DNA of 64,000 bases, taken from Pseudomonas brenneri. GTDB lineage: Bacteria; Pseudomonadota; Gammaproteobacteria; Pseudomonadales; Pseudomonadaceae. Below, piece after piece: positions 16,820 through 25,890 of this stretch. Within the stretch, counting starts at the first letter, position 1. Every line of letters starts with the position of its first letter. Location: positions 310,001-374,000 of the forward strand of contig NZ_VFIL01000006.1 in assembly GCF_007858285.1 (NCBI RefSeq), given 5' to 3'. Both the position numbers and the translations under genes were made by a program. The notes under the pieces are model-generated. The model saw nothing but the letters and a program-made list of their open reading frames with translations, was not told the DNA's origin and did no database searches.

Positions 16820-18760
16820 ATGCTATTCAACCAAGCCTCACGCCTGGCCAAGATCACCAGTCCCCTGGGGCCGGATGTGCTGCTGCTCAATGAAATGGGC
16901 GGCGGCGAAGAGCTGGGGCGGCTGTTCTACTACGACCTGCAACTGAACTCGCTGGACGCCAACATCGACCTCAACCAGTTGCTGGGCAAGCCGATGAACG
17001 TCAGCCTGCAACTGGCGGACGGCGGCGAGCGGTATTTCCATGGCATTGTCGCGCGCTGCAGCCAGAACATCGACCAGGGCCAGTTCGCCAGTTACCAGGT
17101 GACGCTGCGCCCGTGGCTGTGGCTGTTGAGCCGCACCTCCGACTGCCGGATTTTCCAGAACCTGAGCATCCCGCAGATCATCAAGCAGGTGTTCCGCGAC
17201 CTGGGGTTTTCCGACTTCGAAGACGCCCTGAGCCGGCCGTATCGCGAGTGGGAATACTGCGTGCAGTACCGCGAGACCAGCTTCGATTTCGTCAGCCGCC
17301 TGATGGAACAGGAAGGTATCTACTACTTCTTCCGCCACGAACAGGACCGCCATGTGCTGGTGTTGGCCGATGCCTATGGCGCCCACGCCACGGTGCCCGG
17401 CTACACCTCAGTGCCTTACTACCCCAAGGACGAACAGCAGCGCGAGCGCGACCATATGCACAACTGGCAATTGGCGCAGCAAGTTCAATCCGGCTCCCTT
17501 GAGCTCAACGACTACGATTTCCAGCGCCCCAGCGCGAGCATCGACGTACGCTCGGCCATGCCACGCCCGCACACTGCCGGCGACTACCCGCTGTACGATT
17601 ACCCCGGCACCTACGTCAAAAGCGAAGACGGCGAACACTACGCACGTACCCGCATCGAAGCCCTGCAAGCCCTGCATGAACAAGTGGAGTTCAGCGGCAA
17701 TGCACGCGGCCTGGGCGCCGGCCACCTGTTCAGCCTTACCGGCTTCAGTCGGCGTGACCAGAACCGCGAATACCTGATCCTCATTGCGCATTACCGCATC
17801 ACTCAGGAACGCCTGGAGTCCGGCGGCGGTGGCGGGTCGGCGCAGTTCGACAGCAGCCTGACCTGCATCGACGCGCAACAGAGCTTTCGCCCGCAGGCCA
17901 ACACCCATCGCCCTATCGTCAAAGGCCCGCAGACCGCGCTGGTGGTCGGGCCCAAGGGCGAGGAAATCTGGACCGACCAGTATGGCCGGGTGAAAGTGCA
18001 TTTCTATTGGGACCGCCACGACCAATCCAACGAAAACAGCTCCTGCTGGATTCGCGTGTCGCAATCCTGGGCCGGGAAAAACTGGGGTTCGATGCAGATC
18101 CCGCGCATCGGCCAGGAAGTGATTGTCAGCTTCCTCGAAGGCGACCCGGATCGCCCGATCATTACCGGCCGGGTGTACAACGCCGAACAGACGGTGCCCT
18201 ACGACCTGCCGGAAAACGCCACCCAGAGCGGCATGAAAAGCCGTTCCAGCAAGGGCGGCAGCCCGGCGAACTTCAATGAAATCCGCATGGAGGACAAGAA
18301 GGGCCTGGAGCAGTTGTACATCCATGCCGAGCGTAATCAGGACATTGTGGTGGAAGTGGATGAAAGCCACTCGGTGGGGCATGACCGCAACAAGAGCATT
18401 GGGCACAACGAGACGGTGACCATTGGCAACAACCGCCTGCGCATCGTCAAACAGGAAGACATCCTTTCCGTTGGCCAGAAGAAGACCGACAGCATCAGCC
18501 AGAGCTATGTCATCGAGGTCGGCGAAAACCTGCGCCTGGTCTGCGGTGAAAGCATCCTGGAGCTCAACGCCAGCGGGCAAATCAACCTTACCGGCGTGCA
18601 GATCAGCTTCTACGCCAGTGGCGATGCCGAGTTCAACACTGGCGGCGTGCTGCACCTCAACAATGGCGGCGGGCCTGGCGCCACACCGGATGGCCAGGGC
18701 ATAAAAGCCAGCATCGACGCCAATATCAAAGCCGCGTTCCCCGCGCCCAAAAGCTCCTGA
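16820..18760 (+). CDS. vgrG: T6SS spike protein VgrG
   Basis: VgrG forms the trimeric spike that tops the Hcp tube. The 646-residue protein begins MLFNQASRLAKITSPLGPDVLLLNEMGGGEELGRLFYYDLQLNS. It has the gp27-like region, then the gp5/OB-fold segment (GPKGEEIWTDQYGRVKVHFYWDRHDQ, SCWIRVSQSWAGKNWGSMQIPRIGQEVIVSFLEGDPDRPIITGRVYN). The C-terminal repetitive beta-helix (VDESHSVGHDRNKSIGHNETVTIGNNR) has no extra effector domain. It is followed by an Eag chaperone gene and rhs, so it probably carries the Rhs protein. Confidence 0.96.
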   Translation: MLFNQASRLAKITSPLGPDVLLLNEMGGGEELGRLFYYDLQLNSLDANIDLNQLLGKPMNVSLQLADGGERYFHGIVARCSQNIDQGQFASYQVTLRPWLWLLSRTSDCRIFQNLSIPQIIKQVFRDLGFSDFEDALSRPYREWEYCVQYRETSFDFVSRLMEQEGIYYFFRHEQDRHVLVLADAYGAHATVPGYTSVPYYPKDEQQRERDHMHNWQLAQQVQSGSLELNDYDFQRPSASIDVRSAMPRPHTAGDYPLYDYPGTYVKSEDGEHYARTRIEALQALHEQVEFSGNARGLGAGHLFSLTGFSRRDQNREYLILIAHYRITQERLESGGGGGSAQFDSSLTCIDAQQSFRPQANTHRPIVKGPQTALVVGPKGEEIWTDQYGRVKVHFYWDRHDQSNENSSCWIRVSQSWAGKNWGSMQIPRIGQEVIVSFLEGDPDRPIITGRVYNAEQTVPYDLPENATQSGMKSRSSKGGSPANFNEIRMEDKKGLEQLYIHAERNQDIVVEVDESHSVGHDRNKSIGHNETVTIGNNRLRIVKQEDILSVGQKKTDSISQSYVIEVGENLRLVCGESILELNASGQINLTGVQISFYASGDAEFNTGGVLHLNNGGGPGATPDGQGIKASIDANIKAAFPAPKSS

Positions 18761-18775
18761 CGAGACCTGCCTGCC

Positions 18776-19210
18776 ATGACGTACCGCATCAACGAATTCC
18801 AGTTTCAACTGCCCGCCAGTGAGTTGCAGGACGCGACCATCAATATCCTCAAGTTCCCGGCGCTGGGGACTTCACTGATCGTCAGCCGCAGCTTGCTGGC
18901 TGAAGGCGAAACCTTGCACAGCAACTTCGACGACCAACTCAAGCGCCTGGAAAAACAAGTACAGGACCTGCGTTGCCTACCCAGCGTGCCGGTGCGCCTG
19001 GGGGCCGCCCAGGAGGTCGAAGGGATCGAGCTGCGCAGCCAGTTCAGCAAGGGCAACGACAAGGTGTTTCAGTATCAACTCGCCCTGGTGTTGCCGGGCA
19101 CACGCAAGATGCTCGCGCTGAGTTATGTGAAGGCCGACAAACTCGGCGATGCCGAAGCGGCGCACTGGGCGACGATTAAAAACTCGTTGTCGTTTGACGC
19201 TGTTTCCTGA
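18776..19210 (+). CDS. Eag-type (DUF1795/DcrB-like) effector chaperone
   Basis: This 144-residue protein has the DUF1795 fold signature (YRINEFQFQLPASELQDATINILKFP, SLIVSRSLLAEGETL, FDDQLKRLEKQVQDL). Known Eag proteins bind the N-terminal membrane segments of PAAR-containing Rhs effectors, keep them soluble and load them onto VgrG. The position between vgrG and a rhs gene with N-terminal membrane segments fits exactly. It has no signal peptide, as expected for a cytoplasmic chaperone. Confidence 0.9.
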   Translation: MTYRINEFQFQLPASELQDATINILKFPALGTSLIVSRSLLAEGETLHSNFDDQLKRLEKQVQDLRCLPSVPVRLGAAQEVEGIELRSQFSKGNDKVFQYQLALVLPGTRKMLALSYVKADKLGDAEAAHWATIKNSLSFDAVS

Positions 19211-19222
19211 TGAGCGACCTGC

Positions 19223-22200
19223 ATGTCTGACGCGTTATGGGCCGCCCGCCTGGGCGATGCGATGGAACACACCTCGATGATGGCCGACATTCTCGGCGGA
19301 GTGCTGGAGGTGGCGGCTAACATCGCGATTACCGCGCTGGCCACGGCGGCGGTAGTAGCTGCCACCGGGATTACCGTGGTCACGGGCGGGCTGGGTTGCT
19401 TTCTCCTGGGCGCGGTCGTCGGCGTGGTCGTGGGCCTTGTGATGAGCAAGAGCGGGGCCGACAAGGGCCTGAGCAATTTATGCGAGGGCATCGGCAACGC
19501 GCTGTTTCCGCCCACGGTGCAGGCCAACATCCTCACCGGCTCCCTCGACACGCTCACCAATAACATCCCCGCCGCCCGCGCGGCAGGGGCGGTTGTTTCA
19601 CATGTCGCACCGGCCGGCACCGAGTTGGAAATGCCGGCGCCGGAAGAAGAAGCCAGCTACCTGGACATGGCCGGCGAGTTCTTCTCACAGATGTGGCGCC
19701 CCACCGTGGCTTCGCCTGCACCAGGCACGGAGACCAAGCCGGAAGACCTGGTGCTTTGCATGAAGCACCCTCCGATGCCACCGCAATTCATGGCCGAAGG
19801 CTCGGACAAGGTGACCATCAACGGCCAGCCCGCCGTACGCAGCGGTGACCGCAGCACCTGCGATGCGAAGGTGGTGTCCTCCGGGCTGATCTCCTCCAAC
19901 GTCACCATTGGCGGCGGTTCGGTGGTGGTGCGCGAGATTCGTAGCGGCAAGACCCCAGGCGTCGGGCTGGCCGTCACGGCGCTGCTGATGCTCAAAGGTG
20001 GCAAGGGCAAGTTTTTCAGCAAACTGCCCTGCATGCTGGTGGGCGGGGCCGCGTCGATGGCCGTCAGCAGCGCCATGGGCGCAGCGGCCAACGCGGCCAT
20101 GGGTTCCTCGAACCCGGTGCATGCGGCTACCGGCGCCAAGGTGCTGGGCGATGACCAGGAACTGGATTTCGTCCTGCCCGGCCTGTTTCCGCTCGATTGG
20201 CAGCGCTTCTACAACAGTCGCGACGAACGCCGTGGCAGTCTGTTCGGCGCTGGCTGGAGTGTGCCGTATGAGGTGTGCGTCGAGATCCAACCCCATCCCG
20301 AAGGCGGCGAAACGCTTGTCTACACCGATGAACAGGGCCGGCCTATCGACATGGGTTCCATCCCCTTGGGCGGCGCAGTATTCAGTGCAGGTGAAGGGCT
20401 TGCCGTACGGCGCAACCGCAACGGCCAATTGTTGATTGAAAGCGACGACGGCACGTACCGCTTGTTTGAACCCACCCCCGCAACCCCGTCGCTGCTGCGC
20501 CTGAGCCAACTGGGTGACCGCAACGACAACCGCATCTACCTTGATTATGACGACGCAGGACGCCTGGTGCGGCTGCGCGACACGTTTGATCTGGTGCAGG
20601 TCGAACTGATCCGCGACCCGGCCCACGTGACCTGCATCGAGCGCGTGTACCCCGATCAACGCCGAGAAGTGCTCGCAAGCTACGGTTACGACGCCATCGG
20701 CAGCCTGACCGAGGTGCGCGATGCCAGCGGCCAGGTGCAGCGGCGCTTTGCCTACGACAGCGGGCAACGCATGGTGGAACACCAGTTGCCCAGCGGCTTG
20801 CACTGCTTTTATGAATGGGCCTTGATTGATGGCCTGGAATGGCGCGTGGTCAAGCATTGGACCAACGAAGGTGACGCTTACCAGTTCGACTATGACGTGC
20901 AGGCCGGCACCACACGTATTACCGACAGTTTGCAGCGTGTCAGCATCCGCCACTGGAACAGCCAGCACCAGATCACTCACTACAGCGACAACCTCGGCCA
21001 GACCTGGCTGTTCGAATGGAACGACGAGCGCCAATTGCTCAACGCCACCGACCCACAGGGTGGCCGATATGAATACAGCTACGACGAGGCCGGCAACCTC
21101 ATCGGCGAAACCGACCCCCTGGGGCGCAGCGACTCGACGTTGTGGCTGGAACACTGGGCCCTGCCGTTGGTGCAAACCGACGCCGCCGGCAACAGTTGGC
21201 GCTACCGCTATGATCAACGCGGCAACTGCACCGTCGCCATCGACCCGCTGGGCCATGTCACCCGCTACCGCTATGACGCCCATGGCCAGGTCGTCGAGAT
21301 TATCGACGCCACGGGCAAAAGCAAAAAACTGCGCTGGAACCCGTTCGGGCAACTGGTCGAACACACCGATTGCTCGGGTTACCCGACGCGGTTCAGCTAT
21401 AACGAACAGGGTTTTTTGCAGGTCATCACCGACGCCCTCGGCGAACGGACCCAGTTCCACTATGACGCCCTGGGTCGCTTGCTCAGCAGCCAATTACCCG
21501 ACGGACGTAGCGAGCAGTACCAGCGTGATATCAGCGGCCAACTGACGGCTTACACCGATCCGGCCGGCCACACCACGTGCTATCAACACAACCGTCGCGG
21601 CCAGGTCCGTCAGCGCACCGATGCCCATGGTCGGCAAGTGCAGTTCGGCTATGACAGCTTTGGTCGGCTGCAAGCGCTGGTCAACGAGAACGGGGAACGT
21701 TATCGGTTTGCCTGGGATGATGGGGATCGGTTGACGGAGCAGCAAGACCTGGACGGCAGCGCCAAGCGTTACAGCTACGACCGCCTGGACAACGTCACCA
21801 CTGTGACCGCCCTTGCGGCGCCTTATGGCACGGGCCTGGCCGTGGTCCCCGAGACACCGCCCGCCCCTATCGTGCATCGACTGGAGCGCGATGCCATTGG
21901 CCGCTTGATTGCCAAAACCACTGACGATGGCCGCACGGACTACACCTACGATCCATTGGACCAGCTTACGGACGTGTCCTTCACCGACCTGCAGGGCAAT
22001 GCCCAAGCTTTGAGCTTTGCCTATGACGCGGTTGGCCAATTGCTCGCCGAGCGCAGTTCGGCCGGCGAGTTGCAACACCACTACGACGAACTCGGCAACC
22101 TGATCCAGACCCAACTGCCCGACGGCCGCTGGCTCAATCGCTTGTATTACGGCAGTGGCCATCTGCATCAGATCAACCTCGACGGCCAGGTCATCAGCGA

Positions 22201-23611
22201 CTTCGAGCGTGACCGCCTGCACCGCGAAGTGCTGCGCACCCAAGGCCAGATCAGCACCCGCAGCGAGTACGACCGCAGCGGCCGCCTGCGCGCCCGCCAA
22301 CGCCGTCACACCAGCCAGCCGGCGTTGATGCCGGCGGCGGTGCAAAAGCACTTTGAATACGACCCCGCCGACAACCTGATCGGCAAACTCGATCAACAAC
22401 CCAGCGCGCAACATCGCCAACTCCTGCACTACGACGCCACCGGCCGCATTATCGCAAGCCAGGACAGCCTGCACGGCCAGCGCGAAACCTTCGCCTACGA
22501 CGCGGCGGCAAACCTGCTGGACGGCCCACAGTCCGGGGCCGGGCTGGTGGTACACAACAAACTGCTGACCTATCAGGACAAACGCTACCGCTACGATGCC
22601 TTTGGCCGAATGATCGAAAAACGCAGCGGCGCTCGTGGCGTACAACACTTTGCGTACGACGCCGAAAGCCGACTGATCGAAGTGCGCAATGAAGGCGCCA
22701 GCGTGGTGCGGATGGCCTACGACCCACTGGGCCGACGCATCGGCAAGACCGAACACGGCAGCAATGGCTATCCGCTGGGCGAAACCCAATTCACGTGGGA
22801 CGGCTTGCGCCTGTTACAGGAGCATAAGCACAGCCAGACCAGCCTTTACCTCTATGAAGACGAAGGCTACCAACCCCTGGCCCGCGTCGACGGCATCGGG
22901 GCGCTGCAAAAAATTCGTTATTACCACAACGATCTCAACGGCTTGCCGGAGCAACTGACCGAGGCTGATGGGCACACCCTGTGGCAGGCGACTTATCGGG
23001 TGTGGGGCAATACCGTGGAAGAGGTGCGGGAACCGTACTTCATTGAAGAGCAGAACCTGCGGTTTCAGGGGCAGTACCTGGACCGGGAGACGGGGCTGCA
23101 TTTTAATACGTTCAGGTTTTATGATCCGGATGTGGGAAGGTTTATTACGCCGGATCCGATTGGGCTCTACGGTGGCTTGAATTTCTACGTATACGCACGA
23201 AACCCCTTCGGTTGGAATGACCCGCTTGGTCTTTCATGCCGCTTGAACTCAGTGGGTAGAACGCCGGGCAAGAAGAGCAAAACTGGCAAAATCGTCATTG
23301 CACGTATGCGCGCTGATGATCGCATCAGAGGGGCAGGAAAAAATATGCAGTTCAGAAGTCGGGTAGATGACGAGTGGTACCCAATCAAGGATGCCGACAT
23401 GGCGCACCGAACCGATGCTGTCAGATACTGGAACCAGACGGGCGGCTTCCATGGAGCCAAAACCAAGGAAGTACGTGGCTGGATGCGCGACCCGAACAAC
23501 TATGAGTTGGAGCATTACAGCTATAACCGGTCTCAGGGTGCTAGCCTCAAGGATCGATACAGGGACCCAGGCGACTTTATTGGGCCGGCCGAGAAGCCTC
23601 GATATCCATAG
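19223..23611 (+). CDS. PAAR-Rhs polymorphic T6SS effector with C-terminal HNH/ENDO VII-like nuclease
   Basis: This 1462-residue effector has hydrophobic N-terminal segments (about residues 20-80 and 248-295) flanking a PAAR domain at about 172-245 (VLCMKHPPMPPQFMAEGSDKVTINGQPAVRSGD). A DUF6531 region follows (NPVHAATGAKVLGDDQELDFVLPG), then many RHS/YD repeats. The Rhs core ends at about 1309-1336 with DPIGLYGGLNFYVYARNPFGWNDPLGL. The last 126 residues are the variable toxin. DMAHRTDAVRYWNQTGG, MRDPNNYELEHYSYNRSQGA and DPGDFIGP resemble HNH/ENDO VII nucleases of the GH-E kind, so a DNase is the best guess, not certain. The toxin tip is less GC-rich than the core. Eag and VgrG lie upstream and the immunity gene downstream. 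Confidence 0.9.
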   Translation: MSDALWAARLGDAMEHTSMMADILGGVLEVAANIAITALATAAVVAATGITVVTGGLGCFLLGAVVGVVVGLVMSKSGADKGLSNLCEGIGNALFPPTVQANILTGSLDTLTNNIPAARAAGAVVSHVAPAGTELEMPAPEEEASYLDMAGEFFSQMWRPTVASPAPGTETKPEDLVLCMKHPPMPPQFMAEGSDKVTINGQPAVRSGDRSTCDAKVVSSGLISSNVTIGGGSVVVREIRSGKTPGVGLAVTALLMLKGGKGKFFSKLPCMLVGGAASMAVSSAMGAAANAAMGSSNPVHAATGAKVLGDDQELDFVLPGLFPLDWQRFYNSRDERRGSLFGAGWSVPYEVCVEIQPHPEGGETLVYTDEQGRPIDMGSIPLGGAVFSAGEGLAVRRNRNGQLLIESDDGTYRLFEPTPATPSLLRLSQLGDRNDNRIYLDYDDAGRLVRLRDTFDLVQVELIRDPAHVTCIERVYPDQRREVLASYGYDAIGSLTEVRDASGQVQRRFAYDSGQRMVEHQLPSGLHCFYEWALIDGLEWRVVKHWTNEGDAYQFDYDVQAGTTRITDSLQRVSIRHWNSQHQITHYSDNLGQTWLFEWNDERQLLNATDPQGGRYEYSYDEAGNLIGETDPLGRSDSTLWLEHWALPLVQTDAAGNSWRYRYDQRGNCTVAIDPLGHVTRYRYDAHGQVVEIIDATGKSKKLRWNPFGQLVEHTDCSGYPTRFSYNEQGFLQVITDALGERTQFHYDALGRLLSSQLPDGRSEQYQRDISGQLTAYTDPAGHTTCYQHNRRGQVRQRTDAHGRQVQFGYDSFGRLQALVNENGERYRFAWDDGDRLTEQQDLDGSAKRYSYDRLDNVTTVTALAAPYGTGLAVVPETPPAPIVHRLERDAIGRLIAKTTDDGRTDYTYDPLDQLTDVSFTDLQGNAQALSFAYDAVGQLLAERSSAGELQHHYDELGNLIQTQLPDGRWLNRLYYGSGHLHQINLDGQVISDFERDRLHREVLRTQGQISTRSEYDRSGRLRARQRRHTSQPALMPAAVQKHFEYDPADNLIGKLDQQPSAQHRQLLHYDATGRIIASQDSLHGQRETFAYDAAANLLDGPQSGAGLVVHNKLLTYQDKRYRYDAFGRMIEKRSGARGVQHFAYDAESRLIEVRNEGASVVRMAYDPLGRRIGKTEHGSNGYPLGETQFTWDGLRLLQEHKHSQTSLYLYEDEGYQPLARVDGIGALQKIRYYHNDLNGLPEQLTEADGHTLWQATYRVWGNTVEEVREPYFIEEQNLRFQGQYLDRETGLHFNTFRFYDPDVGRFITPDPIGLYGGLNFYVYARNPFGWNDPLGLSCRLNSVGRTPGKKSKTGKIVIARMRADDRIRGAGKNMQFRSRVDDEWYPIKDADMAHRTDAVRYWNQTGGFHGAKTKEVRGWMRDPNNYELEHYSYNRSQGASLKDRYRDPGDFIGPAEKPRYP

Positions 23612-23625
23612 TGAGAACATTACCG

Positions 23626-24069
23626 ATGAAAGATCTGTCAGAAGAAAATCCGGACTTGGAAGTAAGAATATCTTCCATCATGGAAACCGGAAACGAATTG
23701 GATGAAGCCGGCAACAAGCTGGAAGCCCTCGCTGCCTATGAGCAAGCGTGGGCATTACTCCCAGAGCCAAGACTGGGATGGAAACTATTAACTGGATGGA
23801 TCGCTGGCTCTTTTTATAATTTCTATTTTGACGCTGGTGATTTCAAAACTGCAAAATACTGGGCTCAAATCACACTAGATGGCAGAAGTTCGGAGCGCAA
23901 TACAGCGCCATTGATAGATTTGGGCATGGTCTGCGTCGAACTTCATGAGGAAGAGAAGGCATTTCAATATTTTGACGCCGCCTATGCTTTCGGTAAGGAG
24001 CGAGCATTCAAAGAAAGACCAAAAAAGTATTTGAAATTCTATTTGGATAAAAAGAAAAAAGGTGAGTGA
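23626..24069 (+). CDS. Probable immunity protein for the Rhs toxin (TPR-like)
   Basis: This 147-residue alpha-helical protein lies directly behind the Rhs toxin tip, the standard immunity position. A GTG overlapping the rhs stop (23611) would add five residues. I prefer the ATG at 23626 (GAGAA upstream), but either is possible. The sequence has two helix-pair repeats that look TPR-like (NKLEALAAYEQAWALLPEP; FKTAKYWAQITLDG; EEEKAFQYFDAAYAFGKE). AT-rich codon use matches the toxin tip and indicates joint transfer. There is no signal peptide, so it acts in the cytoplasm, consistent with a nuclease target. Confidence 0.8.
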   Translation: MKDLSEENPDLEVRISSIMETGNELDEAGNKLEALAAYEQAWALLPEPRLGWKLLTGWIAGSFYNFYFDAGDFKTAKYWAQITLDGRSSERNTAPLIDLGMVCVELHEEEKAFQYFDAAYAFGKERAFKERPKKYLKFYLDKKKKGE

Positions 24070-24089
24070 TCTTCCCACACAAAAATCCG

Positions 24090-24555
24090 TCCGGATGTAG
24101 GGAGAATTACTACTCCGGATCCGATTGATCTAACGGGAGGGATCAACCGCTATCAATATGCGCCCAACACCTTAGGCTGGGTCGATCCCCTAGGATTAAA
24201 ATCCTACGGGGCGTCGTAGAAGAGCAGGCGTACCTTCAAAAAGAATGACTCGGGCCTAAAAGACCATGCTCGTCGCCACTCCAATCCGTCACCTGCGCAG
24301 TATCTCAAACGCGGCATAAAAAATATCAGCCATGGAAAAGCCCTAAAAGGAGGAGGCAAAGCACCGGATGCGCGATACCACGTCCGGAAAACAGGAGAGG
24401 ACGCTTATAGCGTGACCATTACTGATAAAAAGGGTCAAATACTCTCTATCGACACCTGGCAGAAAGGGGGGACCAGTATGAATAAAGCGGATATCACTCA
24501 TGGCCTTAGCCGTAGCGGTGTGACGCCTCAAAAGGGATTCTGGGAGAGTTTATAG
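24090..24555 (+). pseudogene. Displaced Rhs tip with a second toxin domain, interrupted by a stop
   Basis: The frame begins with Rhs core sequence (PDVGRITTPDPIDLTGGINRYQYAPNTLGWVDPLGLKSYGAS), reaches a TAG at 24217-24219, then continues uninterrupted in the same frame (KSRRTFKKNDSGLKDHARRHSNPSPAQYLKRGIKN...) to a stop at 24553-24555. This is the end of a former rhs gene, with its own variable domain of about 110 residues, left downstream when another tip took its place. I do not recognise the toxin family; HARRHS and DARYHVRKTGEDAYSVTITD suggest a small basic RNase-like domain. It has no start or core of its own and is silent unless recombined. Confidence 0.82.
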
Positions 24556-24869
24556 TGACTCGGGCACGTATGGTTGAATTGAAAGAAGCCTTGGAGCAGG
24601 CCGGCTGGGAAATATCAAATCCGGTTAGCGCCACTGATATATTTCAGACAAGTGACGACCAGATAACTTGGAAAATAAACAACCCAAAAACACAGAAAAC
24701 CAATGTATTGACTTTTCATTTATTTGATCATCTAGGCCGACAAACACAACAACTATCAGACATTTTTTATGTAAAAGAAAGCACAACCGAGCTGAAACTT
24801 TATTTTGAAAAAATCAACACCCCCGTTTGGAGATCCTCACTGAAACTTTTTGTGCGCAGCTTATACTAG
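24555..24869 (+). CDS. Probable immunity protein of the displaced Rhs tip
   Basis: This 104-residue protein starts at a GTG that overlaps the stop of the displaced toxin, as expected for a toxin-immunity pair. The sequence (MVELKEALEQAGWEISNPVSATDIFQTSDDQITWKINNPKTQKTN..., LTFHLFDHLGRQ) looks like a small alpha/beta protein of no family I recognise. AT-rich composition matches the toxin remnant. The frame is intact although its toxin is broken from the Rhs core, so it may be kept to resist siblings that still deploy that toxin (inference). Confidence 0.68.
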   Translation: MTRARMVELKEALEQAGWEISNPVSATDIFQTSDDQITWKINNPKTQKTNVLTFHLFDHLGRQTQQLSDIFYVKESTTELKLYFEKINTPVWRSSLKLFVRSLY

Positions 24870-24888
24870 GTGAAAAACAATAAACAAA

Positions 24889-24938
24889 GGGGGCAGACTT
24901 AGTTAATAGATATGTTTAACAAAAACAAATCTATCCCC
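24889..24938. repeat. Imperfect inverted repeat in the rhs immunity array
   Basis: GGGGGCAGACTT at 24889-24900 is roughly mirrored by AAATCTATCCCC at 24927-24938. It could be a decayed palindrome of a mobile element or a weak terminator for the immunity gene at 24555. Arms match imperfectly, so this is tentative. Confidence 0.4.
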
Positions 24939-25021
24939 TTACCATGAAGACACGGCCTAAATGGTTCACGCAGCTTGTACAACAAAGCAATGAAAAACTA
25001 CCTGTGTAAGGGATGCGGAAG

Positions 25022-25462
25022 ATGAGCCTGACTAAAATCATTGACCTGATAGAAAATTCTGACTGCACGACAGTACCTTCCGCTGGATTGCCGAACGGCC
25101 CCATCCCCAATGACTTAGCCGATTTTTATCAGCATTACAGCAGCGCAGTTTTCTATCCGCAGGCACGCTACAGCTTCACGATTCAGTCACCAATACTTGA
25201 ACGTTCCGACTTTGTCGTAATGAACGAAGACTTGGAAGATCCCGACTCAGCTAACTGGTACGTGCTGGTTAAATGTGAAGATCAAATAATTTCAATCGAC
25301 CTGACGCCGGGCCCGCAATTTGGGTATTGCTACGACTCGTTCTGGGACAGTTATCCGTCGGCCGATGAGAGCACGCTGATCGCAAAATCATTCACTGAGC
25401 TGGTCGAGAAAATCATTAAGTCCGGTGGTAAAAACCTATTCTGGATACCAGGCCACACCTGA
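25022..25462 (+). CDS. Orphan SMI1/KNR4 (SUKH)-like immunity protein
   Basis: This 146-residue protein has the look of SUKH immunity proteins: an N-terminal helix (LTKIIDLIENSDCTTVPSAG), the loop IPNDLADFYQHYSSAVFYPQARYSFTI, then the acidic segment NEDLEDPDSANWYVLVKCEDQIISIDLTPGPQFGYCYDSFWDSYPSADESTLIAKSFTELVEKII. I use the ATG at 25022 because AAGGG at 25008-25012 is nine bases upstream; an ATG at 25013 is too close to it. No toxin gene precedes it. It is probably a leftover immunity gene from an earlier Rhs tip. Confidence 0.75.
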   Translation: MSLTKIIDLIENSDCTTVPSAGLPNGPIPNDLADFYQHYSSAVFYPQARYSFTIQSPILERSDFVVMNEDLEDPDSANWYVLVKCEDQIISIDLTPGPQFGYCYDSFWDSYPSADESTLIAKSFTELVEKIIKSGGKNLFWIPGHT

Positions 25463-25540
25463 TAGTGAGGCCGGGCGGAACGGGCGTGCATGACTCGAAA
25501 AATCTCGATGCGCTGCCCCTTGGGAAGGCACTGCCCCAAC

Positions 25541-25578
25541 AAAAATGGGCACCCGACCCAGTCGGCGTGCCCATTTTT
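25541..25578. terminator. Bidirectional terminator between the immunity array and the HU gene
   Basis: A 12-base perfect stem, AAAAATGGGCAC pairing with GTGCCCATTTTT around a 14-base loop, lies between the convergent SUKH-like gene and the HU gene. It carries A and T runs on both sides, so it can stop transcription in both directions. Confidence 0.85.
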
Positions 25579-25614
25579 CATACCTCCCCGCCTCCCTTCG
25601 AGACGGTGCCGCGC

Positions 25615-25890
25615 TTACGGGTTGACGCTGTCTTTGAGCGACTTGCCCGGTTTGAACGCTACGGTGTTGCTCGCCTTGATTTTCACCGGCTCGCCGGTTT
25701 GCGGGTTTTTGCCGGTGCGGGCGCCACGGTGGCGTTGCAGGAAGGTGCCGAAACCAACCAGGGTGACGCTGTCCTTGCGGTGCAGGGCGCCGGTGATTTC
25801 TTCAAGTACGGCGTTGAGGACGCGGTTGGCCTGTTCTTTGGTCAGGTCTGCTTTTTCTGCAATGGCGGCTGCGAGTTCTGGTTTACGCAT
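25615..25890 (-). CDS. HU-family DNA-binding protein
   Basis: This is a small histone-like protein that bends and compacts DNA. The 91 residues start MRKPELAAAIAEKADLTKEQANRVLNAVLEEITGALHRKDSVTLVGFGTF and carry the HU arm (GRNP-type motif as GKNPQTGEPVKIKASNTVAFKPGKSLK). GAGG lies upstream of the ATG. It is a single-gene transcript ending at the terminator near 25560. Confidence 0.96.
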   Translation of the reverse strand: MRKPELAAAIAEKADLTKEQANRVLNAVLEEITGALHRKDSVTLVGFGTFLQRHRGARTGKNPQTGEPVKIKASNTVAFKPGKSLKDSVNP

